A DNA stretch of 64,000 bases from Panopea generosa (Eukaryota > Mollusca > Bivalvia > Adapedonta > Hiatellidae): the NCBI GenBank assembly GCA_029582155.1, contig CM055911.1, forward strand, positions 23,122,014-23,186,013. Reading direction: 5' to 3'. Below the pieces are notes generated by a model. The model saw nothing but the letters and a program-made list of their open reading frames with translations. It was not told the origin of the DNA and ran no database searches. Made by a program: the position numbers and the translations under genes. Below are positions 22,402 through 34,600 of this stretch, piece after piece; position 1 is the stretch's first letter; each line of letters opens with the position of its first letter.

Positions 22402-23140
22402 TCAAGGATTTATTTAGAAGGATAGGAAACTTGCATCTATCTACCGATACTAAAAGTTTGATAAAATAGCATGAAGAGAATTAATAATATGGCAAATAAA
22501 TCCTTCAAATTTCACAGGCAACTCATTTCTTATACATAAAATATAAGGTGTCACATAAAATATAAGGTGTATGTAACTTAAGATGTTTTACAATGATTTA
22601 AAAATGCAAAATATCTTGAATTCAATTTATTGCAGTTTGAAGTAAATTTTAAGCACTTTCTCTGATTTTTTAGCTGCATTATATAAATTTTGTAATCGTA
22701 AGTACTTCAACAATTGTTAATACAATTTGCTGGGAGTTATCTCGTTTTGTAGAGAATTCAGTTGTGCAAAGAAAGAATTTTGATTTGTATTTCTGAGATG
22801 AATGGAGTGAGACCATAATAAGTTAATTGCTAGATTATCATCCACACCCGCCCACTAATTTTCATGTGGCCCTGACCCTTTTTATTTCATAAAAAAATAT
22901 ATACCGGTATATATTTTAAAAAAAATGTTTTGTTTTTTTTTATTAATAAAACATCAAAATTTTATAAATGAACATAAATAAAAAAATCTTCCCACCCTCC
23001 CCGTTTTTAAGAAAAATTTGGATGATAATCTAGCAATTAATTTATAATGGCCTTAAATTTGAAAACGAGATTTCACAAGATTTTGCAGTACGTTCATGAC
23101 ATTTCAGGCAGTTACTTTTCCTTCTCTATATAAGTACTTG
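22402..23140. mobile_element. Inverted-repeat element (tcaaggacttatatag ends) with a nested MITE
   Basis: Left end tcaaggatttatttagaagg; right end tctatataagtacttgg, an inverted copy. The body matches 61,537-61,996 throughout ('gataggaaacttgcatct', 'gtacttcaacaattgtta', 'gaaaacgagattt'), except that this copy is interrupted by the MITE at 22,815-23,053. Confidence 0.75.
22815..23053. mobile_element. MITE with 'attgctagattatcatcca' inverted ends
   Basis: The left end (accataataagttaattgct+agattatcatcca) and right end (tggatgataatctagcaatt+aatttataatgg) are inverted copies of about 34 bases. It is nested in the element above; a half copy lies at 8,973. Confidence 0.82.
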
Positions 23141-23597
23141 GTTAAGGTGACTAGTTTGCGCCAAGCTCTCAATATAATAATTAAGGTTAGGCCAGACTTT
23201 TTTTATTTTGTTGGTTTGTGGAATCCACCTTTCCCAGTTTATTCCATTAAGGAAAAAAAAGTTCACTTTTTCAAAAATATTTGCATTCTGGCAATGATAT
23301 CAAATGCAAATTTCCTTGATAAAACAGAAATTGTTCATGGAGTATCATCATAATGAGGAATAATGACAAAATTTAATGTCTGTGTTTCATCTGTCTACTT
23401 CTCATAATTTACAGAATTATCAGATGATATTTTTTCGACAACCTATCCAATAATATTTGGAAAAAAAAATCCAACAAATAAAAAACTTCTGACCTTAAGC
23501 ATTGATAAAAATATTTCAACACTTGTTAATAACAAAAGAAGTCAATCATAGACTTTAGTCTTGTTTTGTTATGTTCTGTATGACTTATTTTGACCAA

Positions 23598-23745
23598 TAC
23601 AAATCCAAGATAATGCACATGTGATAAAGTAGACTAATCAAATCCAAGATACTGCACATGTGATAAAGTAGACCAATCAAATCCAAGATACTGCACATGT
23701 GATACAGATAGACCAACCAAATCCAAGATATTGCACATGTGATAC
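23598..23745. repeat. ~40-bp tandem repeat, four copies
   Basis: Copies of aatccaagatactgcacatg+tgataaagtagaccaatca. The minus-strand open frame across it is a repeat artefact. Confidence 0.9.
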
Positions 23746-23934
23746 AAAGACTGTGAATCAGTGGTATGTTCAATTGCTGGAAATAGTTTCAAATTATTTT
23801 CTATAGTATTAGTTATTTTCTTATTTGGCCATTATATTAAATTCTTTTGCCATTATAGTTCTGCAGGCCTTTAACTTGACTAACCCAGTTCTTTAAATGT
23901 ATTTACTTCAGTCTTAAATTTATCTTTCCTATTC

Positions 23935-24440
23935 TAGAGTGGGAATTTGGCCTTAAATTCATGTATCTGAGTTTCGGAGAAGATATTTTAGTTTTGGAAT
24001 CTTCTACCCTAATACAGTATCATTCTACCAGAGTTTGGTCAGTGCTACAGAAAGGATTTGGCCTTAAATTTATATATCCAAGTGCTAGAGAAGGGATTTA
24101 GCCTTAAATTTATATATTCAAGTGCTAGAGAGGGGATATAGCCTTAAATTCATATATCTAAGTGATAGAGAGGGGATTTGGCCTTAAATTCATATATCTA
24201 AGTGCTAGAGAGGGGATTTGGCCTTAATTCCATATATCTAAGTGCTAGAGAGGGGATTTGGCCTTAAATTCATATATCTAAGTGCTAGAGAGGGGATTTG
24301 GCCTTAATTTCATATACCCCAGTACTAGAGAGGGGATTTGGCCTTATATTCATCTACCCCAACACTAGAGAGAGTATTTGGCCTTATAACATCTACTTGA
24401 ATACTAGGAAGGGGATTTAGGATTTAAATTATCTACCCTT
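23935..24440. repeat. ~40-bp minisatellite array
   Basis: About 12 copies of gtgctagagaggggatttgg+ccttaaattcatatatctaa. The outer copies are degenerate. Confidence 0.92.
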
Positions 24441-24699
24441 GTGCTGGGGAGTATATTTTTATCTATTTTAGAGCTTCAGAGGGTGTTTGTTCTTAAAAAT
24501 GTCTTTTTTAAAATTTCTACCTACCTTTCGATTTATAAATCTAAGATATAATGAAATGGTTTTCCTCATTAAGGATTTCATGGTATAATCACTGTTGGGG
24601 GTGTAAATGTGGAATAATGTAGTATAAGAAAGAACTTCTTGGAAATACCCTAATAATTTTCCAACTTATAGAAAATGAAACTTGTTACATGATGAGTCA

Positions 24700-25258
24700 A
24701 TCAAATATTAAAGATGTTCACTATTGCTAGAAGCAAGAAAAATTGGTAAAAATCTCTTAAAAGATAAAATTATTTTTAAATTGGATACAAGGCATTTTAA
24801 TAAAATCCGAATGGTTTGGTATTTTAAATCCATCAAAACATACAAAAACGATATTTAAATCGAAGTTCTAAACTTGAAAATGAAATCCCCTTTCTAAAAA
24901 TAGACAGCTCTTAAATACTGCTTGACAACATTTGCATCTTTATTCGGACTCTTTATAATATTTCTACGTACATGTAAATCAGTATGACGGATCAAATCAT
25001 AATCAAAATGAAATCACATGACTCATTTGATACACCATAGAATACTAGTACATTACAACTTTAAGCGGGAAATCTAATTTATTCTAACCTGGGAGTGGAA
25101 ATCCCCTTTCATTATATTATTTTTGCATGTTTAAATAGATAACCATACAGCAATACAAGGTCAGTGAGCATATATATAGGCATGATATATAGGGGGGAGA
25201 GTGTTTTTAGTCAATTTCAAAATTTTATAAAATTCTGATGTACTTTCTTTAAATTTTT
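24700..25258. repeat. Dispersed repeat R, ~500 bp
   Basis: Shares blocks with 33,760-34,275 and 32,440-32,640: 'attcggactctttataat', 'aatgaaatcacatgactcat+ttgataca', 'ggcatgat', and the end 'ctgatgtactttctttaa'. No coding potential. Confidence 0.65.
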
Positions 25259-25681
25259 TAAGCAAACCAATTCCAGTAAGAATGTCTTGTTCAATGTATC
25301 AGTTGCCATGGTGACGTTGCCATGGTGACATAGTATAATGTTGTGGTTAAGACCAGATTATGCAGCACAATGCCAGCAATAACTCAACAAGAAGTGATAT
25401 ATATGTATGACTTATACTACAACAATTTCTGTAAACCAATGTGTTGTTATTAGTTTCTATTTTGCTTCTGTTTTTTTTTTATTTGATATCTGACCTACTT
25501 TGCCAACATTTTGTGCAATTTTGAAAATGAAAATAAATCATTTTGAATTCAAAAGTGTTTTGTTTGTTAGCAACCTTCTGTACATCCTTGCCATTTAAAG
25601 AGCTCAATGAAATTTGTAAAATTTAGCGAATTAAAACCATAAAAGCCGTATCATGTTCACTATTTACAACTCTGGGTTAAA

Positions 25682-25863
25682 TACAGTCAAACCTGTCTTA
25701 AGCAGCCAATCATTGGAAAGAGTAAAAATGACCTTTTAAGACAGGTTGTTGCTTAATACAGGTTAATTTTCTCTGAAGCCATAGACATGGGAAATAGCAA
25801 ATGTGGCTGCTTAAGACAAGTGATTGCTTAATAGAGGTGACCACTTATACAGGTTTGACTGTA
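25682..25863. mobile_element. TA-flanked MITE (cagtcaaacctgt family), best-preserved copy
   Basis: TA + cagtcaaacctgtcttaag ... tacaggtttgactg + TA: terminal inverted repeats of about 14 bases with TA on both sides. Two internal segments resembling the ends ('aagacaggttgttgcttaat') suggest an internal partial duplication. Confidence 0.87.
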
Positions 25864-26550
25864 CTGCAATACTATGCCCCCATAATGGGAGAGGGAGCTA
25901 TATAGAGTTGCCCTCGTTTGTCCACACCTAACGCACAACTGCACACACAAATGGATATTTAAGTATCTAGGGTTTAGGATTAGTAAATTTATTTGTACTG
26001 GTTAAAAAACAGTTTTGATAAAACCTTGTGGCTGTTTCTAGACACTTAAAAGATGCTTTTATGTCGATAAAATCTGTTGTGTGGCTAAAAAAAATTTTAA
26101 GCTGTATATAAATTTATTGTTTTTATACATGTGGAGTGAACCTAGAATCATCCTTAATGTTGGCATCAAATAACCTATAATATGTTGGTATGCCGTAAAA
26201 CCCTATTCATTGTTTTGGTCCATCAATTGTCCCCATTAATTATTTTTTAATGCTAAATCTTGTCGGCATTGCTTTTAAATTTCTGATTTTGGCGAAACTT
26301 GCATGGGAGTGAGTCTCCATATATAAAATTCAGCTCTGCGTTTTACAAAAAAAATCTTATGACAAAAATCTCCGAAAAAGTAAACCAACAATTATTCATG
26401 TTCTGAAAATACGATCATTTTAAACAACAATCAAAATTTGAACATACTAGAAAAAATCGATAATTTATCTTATGGCGATTTTGTGAAATGGAGCCGAGTT
26501 GTGCATATCATTGTCATGTTCTACTGTAGTCGTAATACTGTCAGAGGGGT

Positions 26551-26770
26551 CCTCCGTAGCCGAGTGGTCTAAGGCGCCGTCTCCTGATCACTTACCTCTC
26601 ACCGCTAAGGTCCAAAAACTATGTGAGAAAGTTTGCCAGTTACTTGCAGAAGGATAGTTGTTCTACTCAGATTCATTCTTCCTCCACCAGTAAAACGGGA
26701 TATGCCATATATAACCTGAAATGTGTTAAAAACGTCATTAAACCCATTGAAAAACAACAACAAAAACACC
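26551..26770 (+). mobile_element. tRNA-derived SINE, family S1
   Basis: Head 'cctccgtagccgagtggtct+aaggcgccgtctc' resembles the 5' half of a tRNA-Ser/Leu. The B box is degraded. Body: 'atgtgagaaagtttgccagt', 'tacttgcagaaggat'; tail 'gtcattaaaccca'. Matches 58,701-58,934. Confidence 0.78.
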
Positions 26771-27217
26771 TACTGTCAGTAATTGAAACCAACATGACTT
26801 CTGAGGTAGAACATGAGTGTCATAATATTTCGTAAAGGGAGCAGTAATTTTTTGAGTGTGTCAATATAGTGTTAGTACGATTTAATATGTTTTTTACCTG
26901 GGGCTTGCCCCAAAGGACATTAGTGTCAATGCTGAATATCTGACGCTATCTACATTTGGCTGGCTACAAACTCAAAAGTGCAAATTACTCCTCTGTGAGA
27001 ATGCGCGATGAAAAGTAGTTCAGCATGGATCCAGCTGAACTACATTTAAAGCTCAAGATCATGAATATTTAGTAGAAATAAATATGAAATGGTGTTTAAA
27101 TGGTTTTGAAAGGCTTTAGACCTCAATGAACCATTTTATAATTACCATAAATGTAGACGTTAATGCGCGACTATAATCTTTGCATACAGTAACCTATATA
27201 CATATCTTGATTCCTAC

Positions 27218-27486
27218 AGTAGCATGTCTGACTCAAACCAAGGGTCATGAGTTCGAATTCCCGCCTGGCAACAGTCTCCATGATGATTGATATACAACAT
27301 TGTGTATCATTTTCATTCGTCTCTCACCGCTGATTCAAGTGAATCAGATACTTGCAGAGGTTGGGTGTGCTTGAGTACTGGTTAACCTTTCAGGATCCCA
27401 GAAAACAGTGGTTAGGTTAACTGATCATCTGTTAGCCCTCAATGGCATAAAAATGCTGTTAAATATTCAATCTATCAATCAATCGA
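27218..27486 (+). mobile_element. tRNA-derived SINE, family S3
   Basis: B-box-like 'gggtcatgagttcgaattcc', then 'agtctccatgatgattgata', 'cgctgattcaagtgaatcag', 'ggttaggttaactgatcatc', 'ctcaatggcataaaaatg' and a (tcaa)n tail. Confidence 0.8.
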
Positions 27487-28255
27487 CTGTGACCAGTCCA
27501 GTGGAGTTTGATGTTGTGTAACCGCTATCTTAACACAGTCTACATTCATAAATATGAGTGTAAGAAACAATAACTCTGAGAACGAGACTGGTTTTGTAAA
27601 ACGTAAAAGTGTAGTATGTACAACTATTTATTGTAATGGCAGGGAACCAGACTAGCCAAAGGGATGCAGAGTAAGGGACAGGGGTACAACATGGTGGTAC
27701 TGTTATTTTTAAGTTTTTAAGAAGAAGCTGGTGGTGTGTCTTTATTCATGAACCAACTTTAATAATGTTTAAGAGAAATTTAGTTTTTGAAACTGAAAAA
27801 GATAATTAAAATCCATTATCAAATAAATGAGATACAGGACATTTGAGCCAACTAGGCCATTGCAATTAAATTTACACAATGATTTTTGCTTGAAAAAGCT
27901 GACAGTACCTTTTAATCTTTCATTAATTATTTTTATATTCTTTATAGTTCTATATCAGAAACATAATATAATTCTAGGAAAGCTCAAGTTATTAAAATTG
28001 ATCAAGAATTACAGAAGAAAGATTCTTTCAATGACATACTGAAAATATATTATTTCACATTAAATTTTGTGGTTGTAAGTCTGGCGGTACCACTTAAAAT
28101 AATTATACTTTTATCTTATACTGAACGGAACAGCTTACCAGCCACCTGACATTTTTTGTACCTGACATTTTATATATTTTCTCAAAAAATAAAGAATTAA
28201 TATCCTTGAAATTTTGGAGTAACAAAGAACATTTAAATTTTCAGTCGCACAATGG

Positions 28256-28575
28256 TATGCTGTTGTTGTTGTATGGGGTTTAGCGTTGCTTTCAACAACT
28301 TTGTAGCTGTATCACAACGGTGTCTATTCTAAGCACTGCCACACTGGAGTATCGTGCCGCAGACACATGGTATGATACCACACATACTGACACCAGGCCG
28401 ACCCAGACCTAGAACTACCCTCTAAATGCCTGAGACCAAGCGAGGAGGCTTCTAGTACCATTTTTCAAGTCTGGTATGACCCCACTGGGGATCGAACCCA
28501 CAACCTTCCACATAGGAGGCGGACACCCTACCCCTAGACCACCGCAATAGTGTGCAATAGTCGGGTCGCCTTTGA
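28256..28575 (-). mobile_element. tRNA-derived repeat, family S4
   Basis: Reading the minus strand, the head 'gcggtggtctaggggtaggg' with B box 'gggttcgatccccagtgggg' resembles a tRNA. The body has 'ctcgcttggtctcaggcat' and ends 'gctaaaccccatacaacaa'. Two further copies are at 50,524 and 60,264. Confidence 0.75.
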
Positions 28576-28589
28576 TGCCTTGCATCAAT

Positions 28590-29165
28590 ATTTCTTTTCC
28601 ACTAGTGCCAGGGTAACACAATAGAGGTAATTAATAGATAAAACAATATCTGTATACAATGTACATATTGTGACAAGATTGTCCGTTTTACTGTTTATTT
28701 TTTGTTTCTATTTACATATAACTCAGAAACATAGTTAATGTATTATGTCAAATTTTAAACTTAACATCAGACTTAACTTTCATACATAGTATTACATACT
28801 TTGTATCTTTTGTACCAAGAATTTCAAATACTATAAAAAATTTACAGACTACTTTGATACATACTATTATATACTTTGTGTCTTTTGTACCAAGTTTCAT
28901 TTGAAATGTTTTATTAATATTATAATTATGTCCATCTCAAACAATTCCATTATTTCTTGTTATCAATTTTAATCCAGAACCAAGATAACTTTTTAAACCA
29001 TTACAGACTACTATGAGCACCTAAAAAATAAAAAAAAAACAGCTACCCTTTTAATCAATATCAGTTGCTTTAAAAGTTTTTTAAAAATGTCTAAAATAAG
29101 AAATTTCAAGTAATGATACTAGATTAATATCTTCATTAATGTAAATATTGATTGTACATGTAAAT
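28590..29165. other. Intergenic, nothing supported
   Basis: AT-rich sequence with a small local duplication ('cttttgtaccaag', about 28,808 and 28,881). No gene seen. Confidence 0.45.
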
Positions 29166-29169
29166 ATCA

Positions 29170-30925
29170 CAGAATTCAATTTCACCATTGCTGTGTCTGA
29201 TTTGATGTGTAAACATGAGCAGAATTCAATTTAATCATTGCCGTATAAGATTTGATGTGTAAACATGAGTAGAATTCAATTTCATCATTGCCGTATAAGA
29301 TTTGATGTGTAAACGTGCAGAATTCAAGTTCATCATTGCAGTGTCAGATTTGATGTGTAAACATGAGTAGAATTCAATTTCATCATTGCCGTATATGATT
29401 TGATGTGTAAACATGAGTAGAATTCAATTTCATCATTGCCGTATAAGATTTGATGTGTATACGTGCAGAATTCAAGTTCATCATTGCAGTGTCAGATTTG
29501 ATGTGTAAACATGAGTAGAATTCAATTTCATCATTGCCGTATAAGATTTGATGTGTAAACATGAGTAGAATTCAATTTCATCATTGCCGTATAAGATTTG
29601 ATGTGTAAACGTGCAGAATTCAAGTTCATCATTGCAGTGTCAGATTTGATGTGTAAACATGAGTAGAATTCAATTTCATCATTGCCGTATATGATTTGAT
29701 GTGTAAACATGAGTAGAATTCAATTTCATCATTGCCGTATAAGATTTGATGTGTAAACATGCAGAATTCAATTTCATCATTGCCGTGTCAGATTTGATGT
29801 GTAAACATGAGTAGAATTCAATTTCATCATTGCCGTATATGATTTGATGTGTAAACATGAGTAGAATTCAATTTTATCATTGCCGTATAAGATTTGATGT
29901 GTAAACATGAGTAGAATTCAATTTCATCATTGCCGTATAAGATTTGATGTGTAAAAATGAGTAGAATTCAATTTCATCATTGCCGTATAAGATTTGATGT
30001 GTAAACATGCAGAATTCAAGTTCATCATTGCAGTGTCAGATTTGATGTGTAAACATGAGTAGAATTCAATTTCATCATTGCCGTATAAGAATTGATGTGT
30101 AAACATGAGTAGAATTCAATTTCATCATTGCCATATAAGATTTGATGTGTAAACGTGCAGAATTCAAGTTCATCATTGCAGTTAAGATTTGATGTGTAAA
30201 CATGAGTAGAATTCAATTTCATCATTGCTTTGTCTGATTTGATGTGTAAACATGAGTAGAATTCAATTACACCATTGCGGTGCCTGATTTTATGTGTAAA
30301 CATGAGTAGAATTCAATTTCACTATTGCCGTGCCTGATTTGATGTGTAAACATCAGTAGAACTCAATTTAATCATTGCCATGCCTGATTTGATGTGTAAA
30401 CATGAGTAGAATTTCATCATTGCCGTGCCTGATTTGATGTGTAAACATGAGTAGAATTCAATTTCACCATTGCCTTGTCTGATTTGATGTATAAACATGA
30501 GTAGAATTCAATTTCATCATTGCCGTATAAGATATGATGTGTAAACGTGCTGAATTCAAGTTCATCACTGCAGTGTCAGATTTGATGTGTAAACATGAGT
30601 AGAATTCAATTTCACCATTGCCTTGTCTGATTTGATGTATAAACATGAGTAGAATTCAATTTCATCATTGTCTTGTCAGATTTGATGTGTAAACATGAGT
30701 AGAATTCAATTTCATCATTGCCTTGTCTGAATTTATGTGTAAACATGAGTAGAATTCAATTTCATCATTGCATTGTCTGATTTGATGTGTAAACATGAAC
30801 AGAATTCAATTTCACCATTGCCTTGTCTGATTTTATGTGTAAACATCAGTAGAACTCAATTTCATCATTGCCGTGTCTGATTTGATGTGTAAACATGAAC
30901 AGAATTTCATCATTGCTGTGTCCAT
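29170..30925. repeat. 50-bp minisatellite with 148-bp higher-order unit
   Basis: About 35 copies of gatttgatgtgtaaacatga+gtagaattcaatttcatcat+tgccgtataa. A 48-base variant (gtgcagaattcaagttcatc) recurs at 29317, 29465, 29613 and 29761, exactly 148 bases apart, and again at 30009 and 30157. Confidence 0.96.
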
Positions 30926-31133
30926 GGATGACCCATATAACTGTGTTATATATATATATACTTTGCTCAATACAATTTGTCTCTTCTCGTCTTGAAAATG
31001 ATAATCGAATGATATCATTTCCAACTCCTGTACCAGCTTTTTAAATCGCCCAACGATACATACAACACCATTTTTAATTGGTCAATAGTTAATAATTAAT
31101 ATAACATAACAAGTGTAAAAATAACATGACAAG

Positions 31134-31373
31134 TAGTCAAACCTATCATAAACAGCCAGTCATAGCTAGTGTTTATTGTGTAATATCTCAAGCTGACTAT
31201 AAATAAAATTTAGTATCTTGTATCTAGTCAATGAAAGAGCAAAAGGGACCTTTTAAAAGTTGCTTAATACAGGTTAATCTGCTCTGAAAGCAAAGAAATG
31301 GAGAAAAAACAAATGTGGCTGTTTAAGGCAAGTGGCTGCTCAATAGAGGTGAACACACACACATGTTTGACTA
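31134..31373. mobile_element. Diverged TA-type MITE (cagtcaaacctgt family)
   Basis: Ends tagtcaaacctatcataa and cacatgtttgacta. An extra ~60 bases of unrelated sequence sit near the left end. It lies in the 3' flank of the secreted-protein gene and may form part of its 3' UTR. Confidence 0.6.
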
Positions 31374-31552
31374 AATAACATTTAATTATAGCGTACATAC
31401 ACATACATGCCAATCGACAGACACATTGCCGAAAATCAAAATGGGCAAGACGTCTGAAAGGCATGCATGCATGATTATTGCCATTAAAATATTTGCATTG
31501 CGTGTCATTCCAGCCATGCATGATTGCATTGTTTGTAGTGGCTTGTCCTAGT

Positions 31553-31654
31553 TTATTGGATAGCGTAATAAGTGAATGGGTCCTGCACCCCTGGTCCATT
31601 ACCCTTCTCCACATGCTGAATGACTGGGGCTGAGTCACACGTCTGGAAAGCGAT
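31553..31654 (-). CDS. Secreted protein terminal exon
   Basis: The exon encodes IAFQTCDSAPVIQHVEKGNG and PGVQDPFTYYAIQ, then TAA at 31555-31553. Acceptor ATTTCAG, phase 0. An AATAAA overlaps the stop codon; another on this strand lies at about 31177-31172. Confidence 0.83.
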   Translation of the reverse strand: MAFQTCDSAPVIQHVEKGNGPGVQDPFTYYAIQ

Positions 31655-34600
31655 CTGAAATTATGTTGTTAATAATTAAATTTTAAAGTCACTCACACTG
31701 GCTACAATACCATGTTGCGTTCTCTGTTTATAATAACAAGGTTTTTAATTATGCATGATTTAGGTAACTAATATATGGTTAGAGATTAGAGATAAGAAAG
31801 TGCAAAACAGGGTTTAGAAATTTTCTTAGAAATGAAAAACGTGACATCAATGAAGGAGGTAACAATTTATTCAGTAACATCTCTCTTGAGTGTATGTATA
31901 TATCTGTATTATCAATTAAATGTTACCAATATTATTCCCAAAAAGATTATCTGTGTTTAAGCTCCCATGAGCCAATGGCTGGAGTAAGCTTAGCTTAGTT
32001 CTGATTGCTGTTTTTCCTGTTGTTTGTCAGTCCATCAACAACTTTTTAATCAAAAACTTCTCCGAAACTATGTTACAGATTTCAACCAAATTTGCTGTGA
32101 ACCATCCTTATATGAAGTTTTCTCAATTTGTCCTGGGTTTATCAGTTTTTATCTTTGAAATTTCAAAAAAAAATTCTGAAATTACAAGGCCAGAGGCTTT
32201 GATATTGTGTATGTAGAATTAAATTTATCATAACTATTTTCTCCCAGTTTTGTTCAAGACTCTAGTGAAAAATTGGCTCCACCCTTAGAGCTTACCAGAT
32301 TAACATAGATTATTATATAAGGGGAACTGAATTTTTTTTCTCGCAAAGTACAAGACCTGGAGTTTAAACGTTAAATGACCTCCATTTTTCTCGCAAAGTA
32401 CAAGACCTGGAGTTTAAACGTTAAATGACTTCTTCAAAGTTAATTTTATCAGTTTTATTTAACCTTGGCGTGTAGCCCAAGTAAGGAAGTCATTTTACAA
32501 TATATTATTTTGGCATGTTTAGATAAGTCTCCTTTTGGCATTATGGGGTCAGTGAGTATATATAGGCATAATAAATGGGGGAAAAAATATTTCTAGCCAA
32601 TATTATAATTTTGAAAAATCCTGATATATTCCCTTTAAGCTATGATTGAAAAAATAAGTGAAAATCTACCTTAAATCCAACAGGTAAACACCCAACAAAT
32701 ATTCCAGACCATCCCTTAGCATCTGGAAAATTGAAGGCGGCTATTGGTGTATACAGGGGAATGGATTCACAATCTGTCATCACCTGTAGATAAAGATTCA
32801 TAATATCTAACACCATTACATTTAAATATGGTTGCATATGACTATCAATCCAGGGGTAATGAGTTAAAATCCCCATCGGGCCACAGTCTCCATGATGATT
32901 AATGTACAACATTGTGTCTCATTGTCATTCATCTCTCACCTTTGATTCAAGTGAGACAGTTATCAAGTGTGCTTGAGTATTGGTCAACCTTCCAGGATCC
33001 CAGGAAAGAGTGGTTAGGTTGACCGAATCGTCTCTTAGCCCTTGATGGCATAAAAATGACACTCAATATTCAAACAAACAACAAAATTCATTTTAAGAAA
33101 TATAAAGGTTTATAATTATAATATACCAGCTTGACAACTTAAGAGAAGTGGTCATGCCCAAGTAGATTGATTGATTGGATTATAAATATAATTATTATTG
33201 ATTAACCCTTTACTCCATAGATACACGTTTTCCCGCACCAATCACAGAAGGCCTTTCAAAACAGTGCAGGAAGAGTTCAGATTGCTCGTAACGAGCAATC
33301 TGAACACTTCCTGCGCTGTTTTCCACTCTGTCTAGTTAATATAAACATAATTCACCCAATAATTCTATATTAGGTGTCCAAAGGCGTCTATATTAGAGGT
33401 GTCTAAAGGCGTCTATATGAAGTAAAGGGTTAAATAAAGAATCAATTTATTTTGTTTGAAATTAATAAATCATGTAAACCTGTGTAAGCTGTCACCTCTA
33501 TTTGGCAGCCACTTATCTTAAGCAATCTCATATTGGCTATTACCCATTTCTGTGCTTTCAGATCATATTAACCTGTATTAAGCAGCAACCTGTCTTAAAA
33601 GGCCAATTTTGCTCATTCTCTTGACTGGCTGCGTAATAGAGGTGACAGATTTCACATATTCAACTGTATATATACTAGTTTGAACAAAATTGTTCAACAT
33701 AGTTTCAAGTGAGACTGTTTTACAGCTTATTCCAGTGAAGCATTAGAGGGAGTATATCTGGAAAAAATGCTATAAATGTCTTAAAGATAAATTTAATCTT
33801 AAAGTGGGGGGAAAAGTGCATCTCATTATCATTAATAAATAAATAATTCAAATGGTTTAGTATATTCAAATTTATATTAAATCTGAAGGGAAAACTTGAA
33901 ATAAAATTCCCATTCTAAAAATAAACATTGTTTAATTACTGCTTGATGACCCTCACATCATCATTCGGACTCTTTGTAAGTTAAAACAAATTTTACAATG
34001 TGTAAACCTGCGCGATGGTTCTAAATAAAATAAAAATGAAATCATGTGACTTGTTTGATACATCACAAAATATGTTGCACTATTAAATGGGAAACTAACC
34101 AAGGCATGTAGCCAATTTGAGGAAATCTGTTTTCCGTATATTGTTTATGGCATGTTTAAATAAATATTGCTTTTGGCATTATCAGGCCATTGGGTATATA
34201 AATATAGTCATGATATATTTGGAAAAAATGTTTTAACCAATCTTTAAATTTTGAAAAATCCTGATATACTTTCTTTAACCCTTTACCTGATGAATATTCA
34301 TATGAGACTCCGCCTACTAGGAATATGTAATTAGATAAATTTTTACATTAGCACATAAGAGCAGAAAGATTACTACCTCAGCCAACAGTACATGGTCATA
34401 TCTACAATATTATATTAGCAAACAGAGTAGACCCTGTCAAGCAGCTCCTATAGGAGCTCCAGGAGCTGCCTGAACTGGATCTACTCTGTTTGTAAAGGTC
34501 GTATGAAGTCGTATATATGGAGTAAAGGGTTAAAGAAGATCCTGTTTTAAATGCAAGATACTAACACATCATCTTGACAGTGGCAATGAGATTTTGTTAA

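Noticed and set aside
28475..28548. Functional minus-strand tRNA gene
   Set aside because: A good B box and A box are present, but the same head plus body recurs at 50,524 and 60,264, so it is a tRNA-derived repeat.
30025..30646. Minus-strand open frames with repeated 'EFYSCLHIKSD'-like peptides
   Set aside because: They are translations of the 50-bp minisatellite.
31264..31638. 124-residue minus-strand open frame
   Set aside because: It is a different frame overlapping the true terminal exon (31654-31553), which is phase-matched to the other nine exons and ends in TAA.
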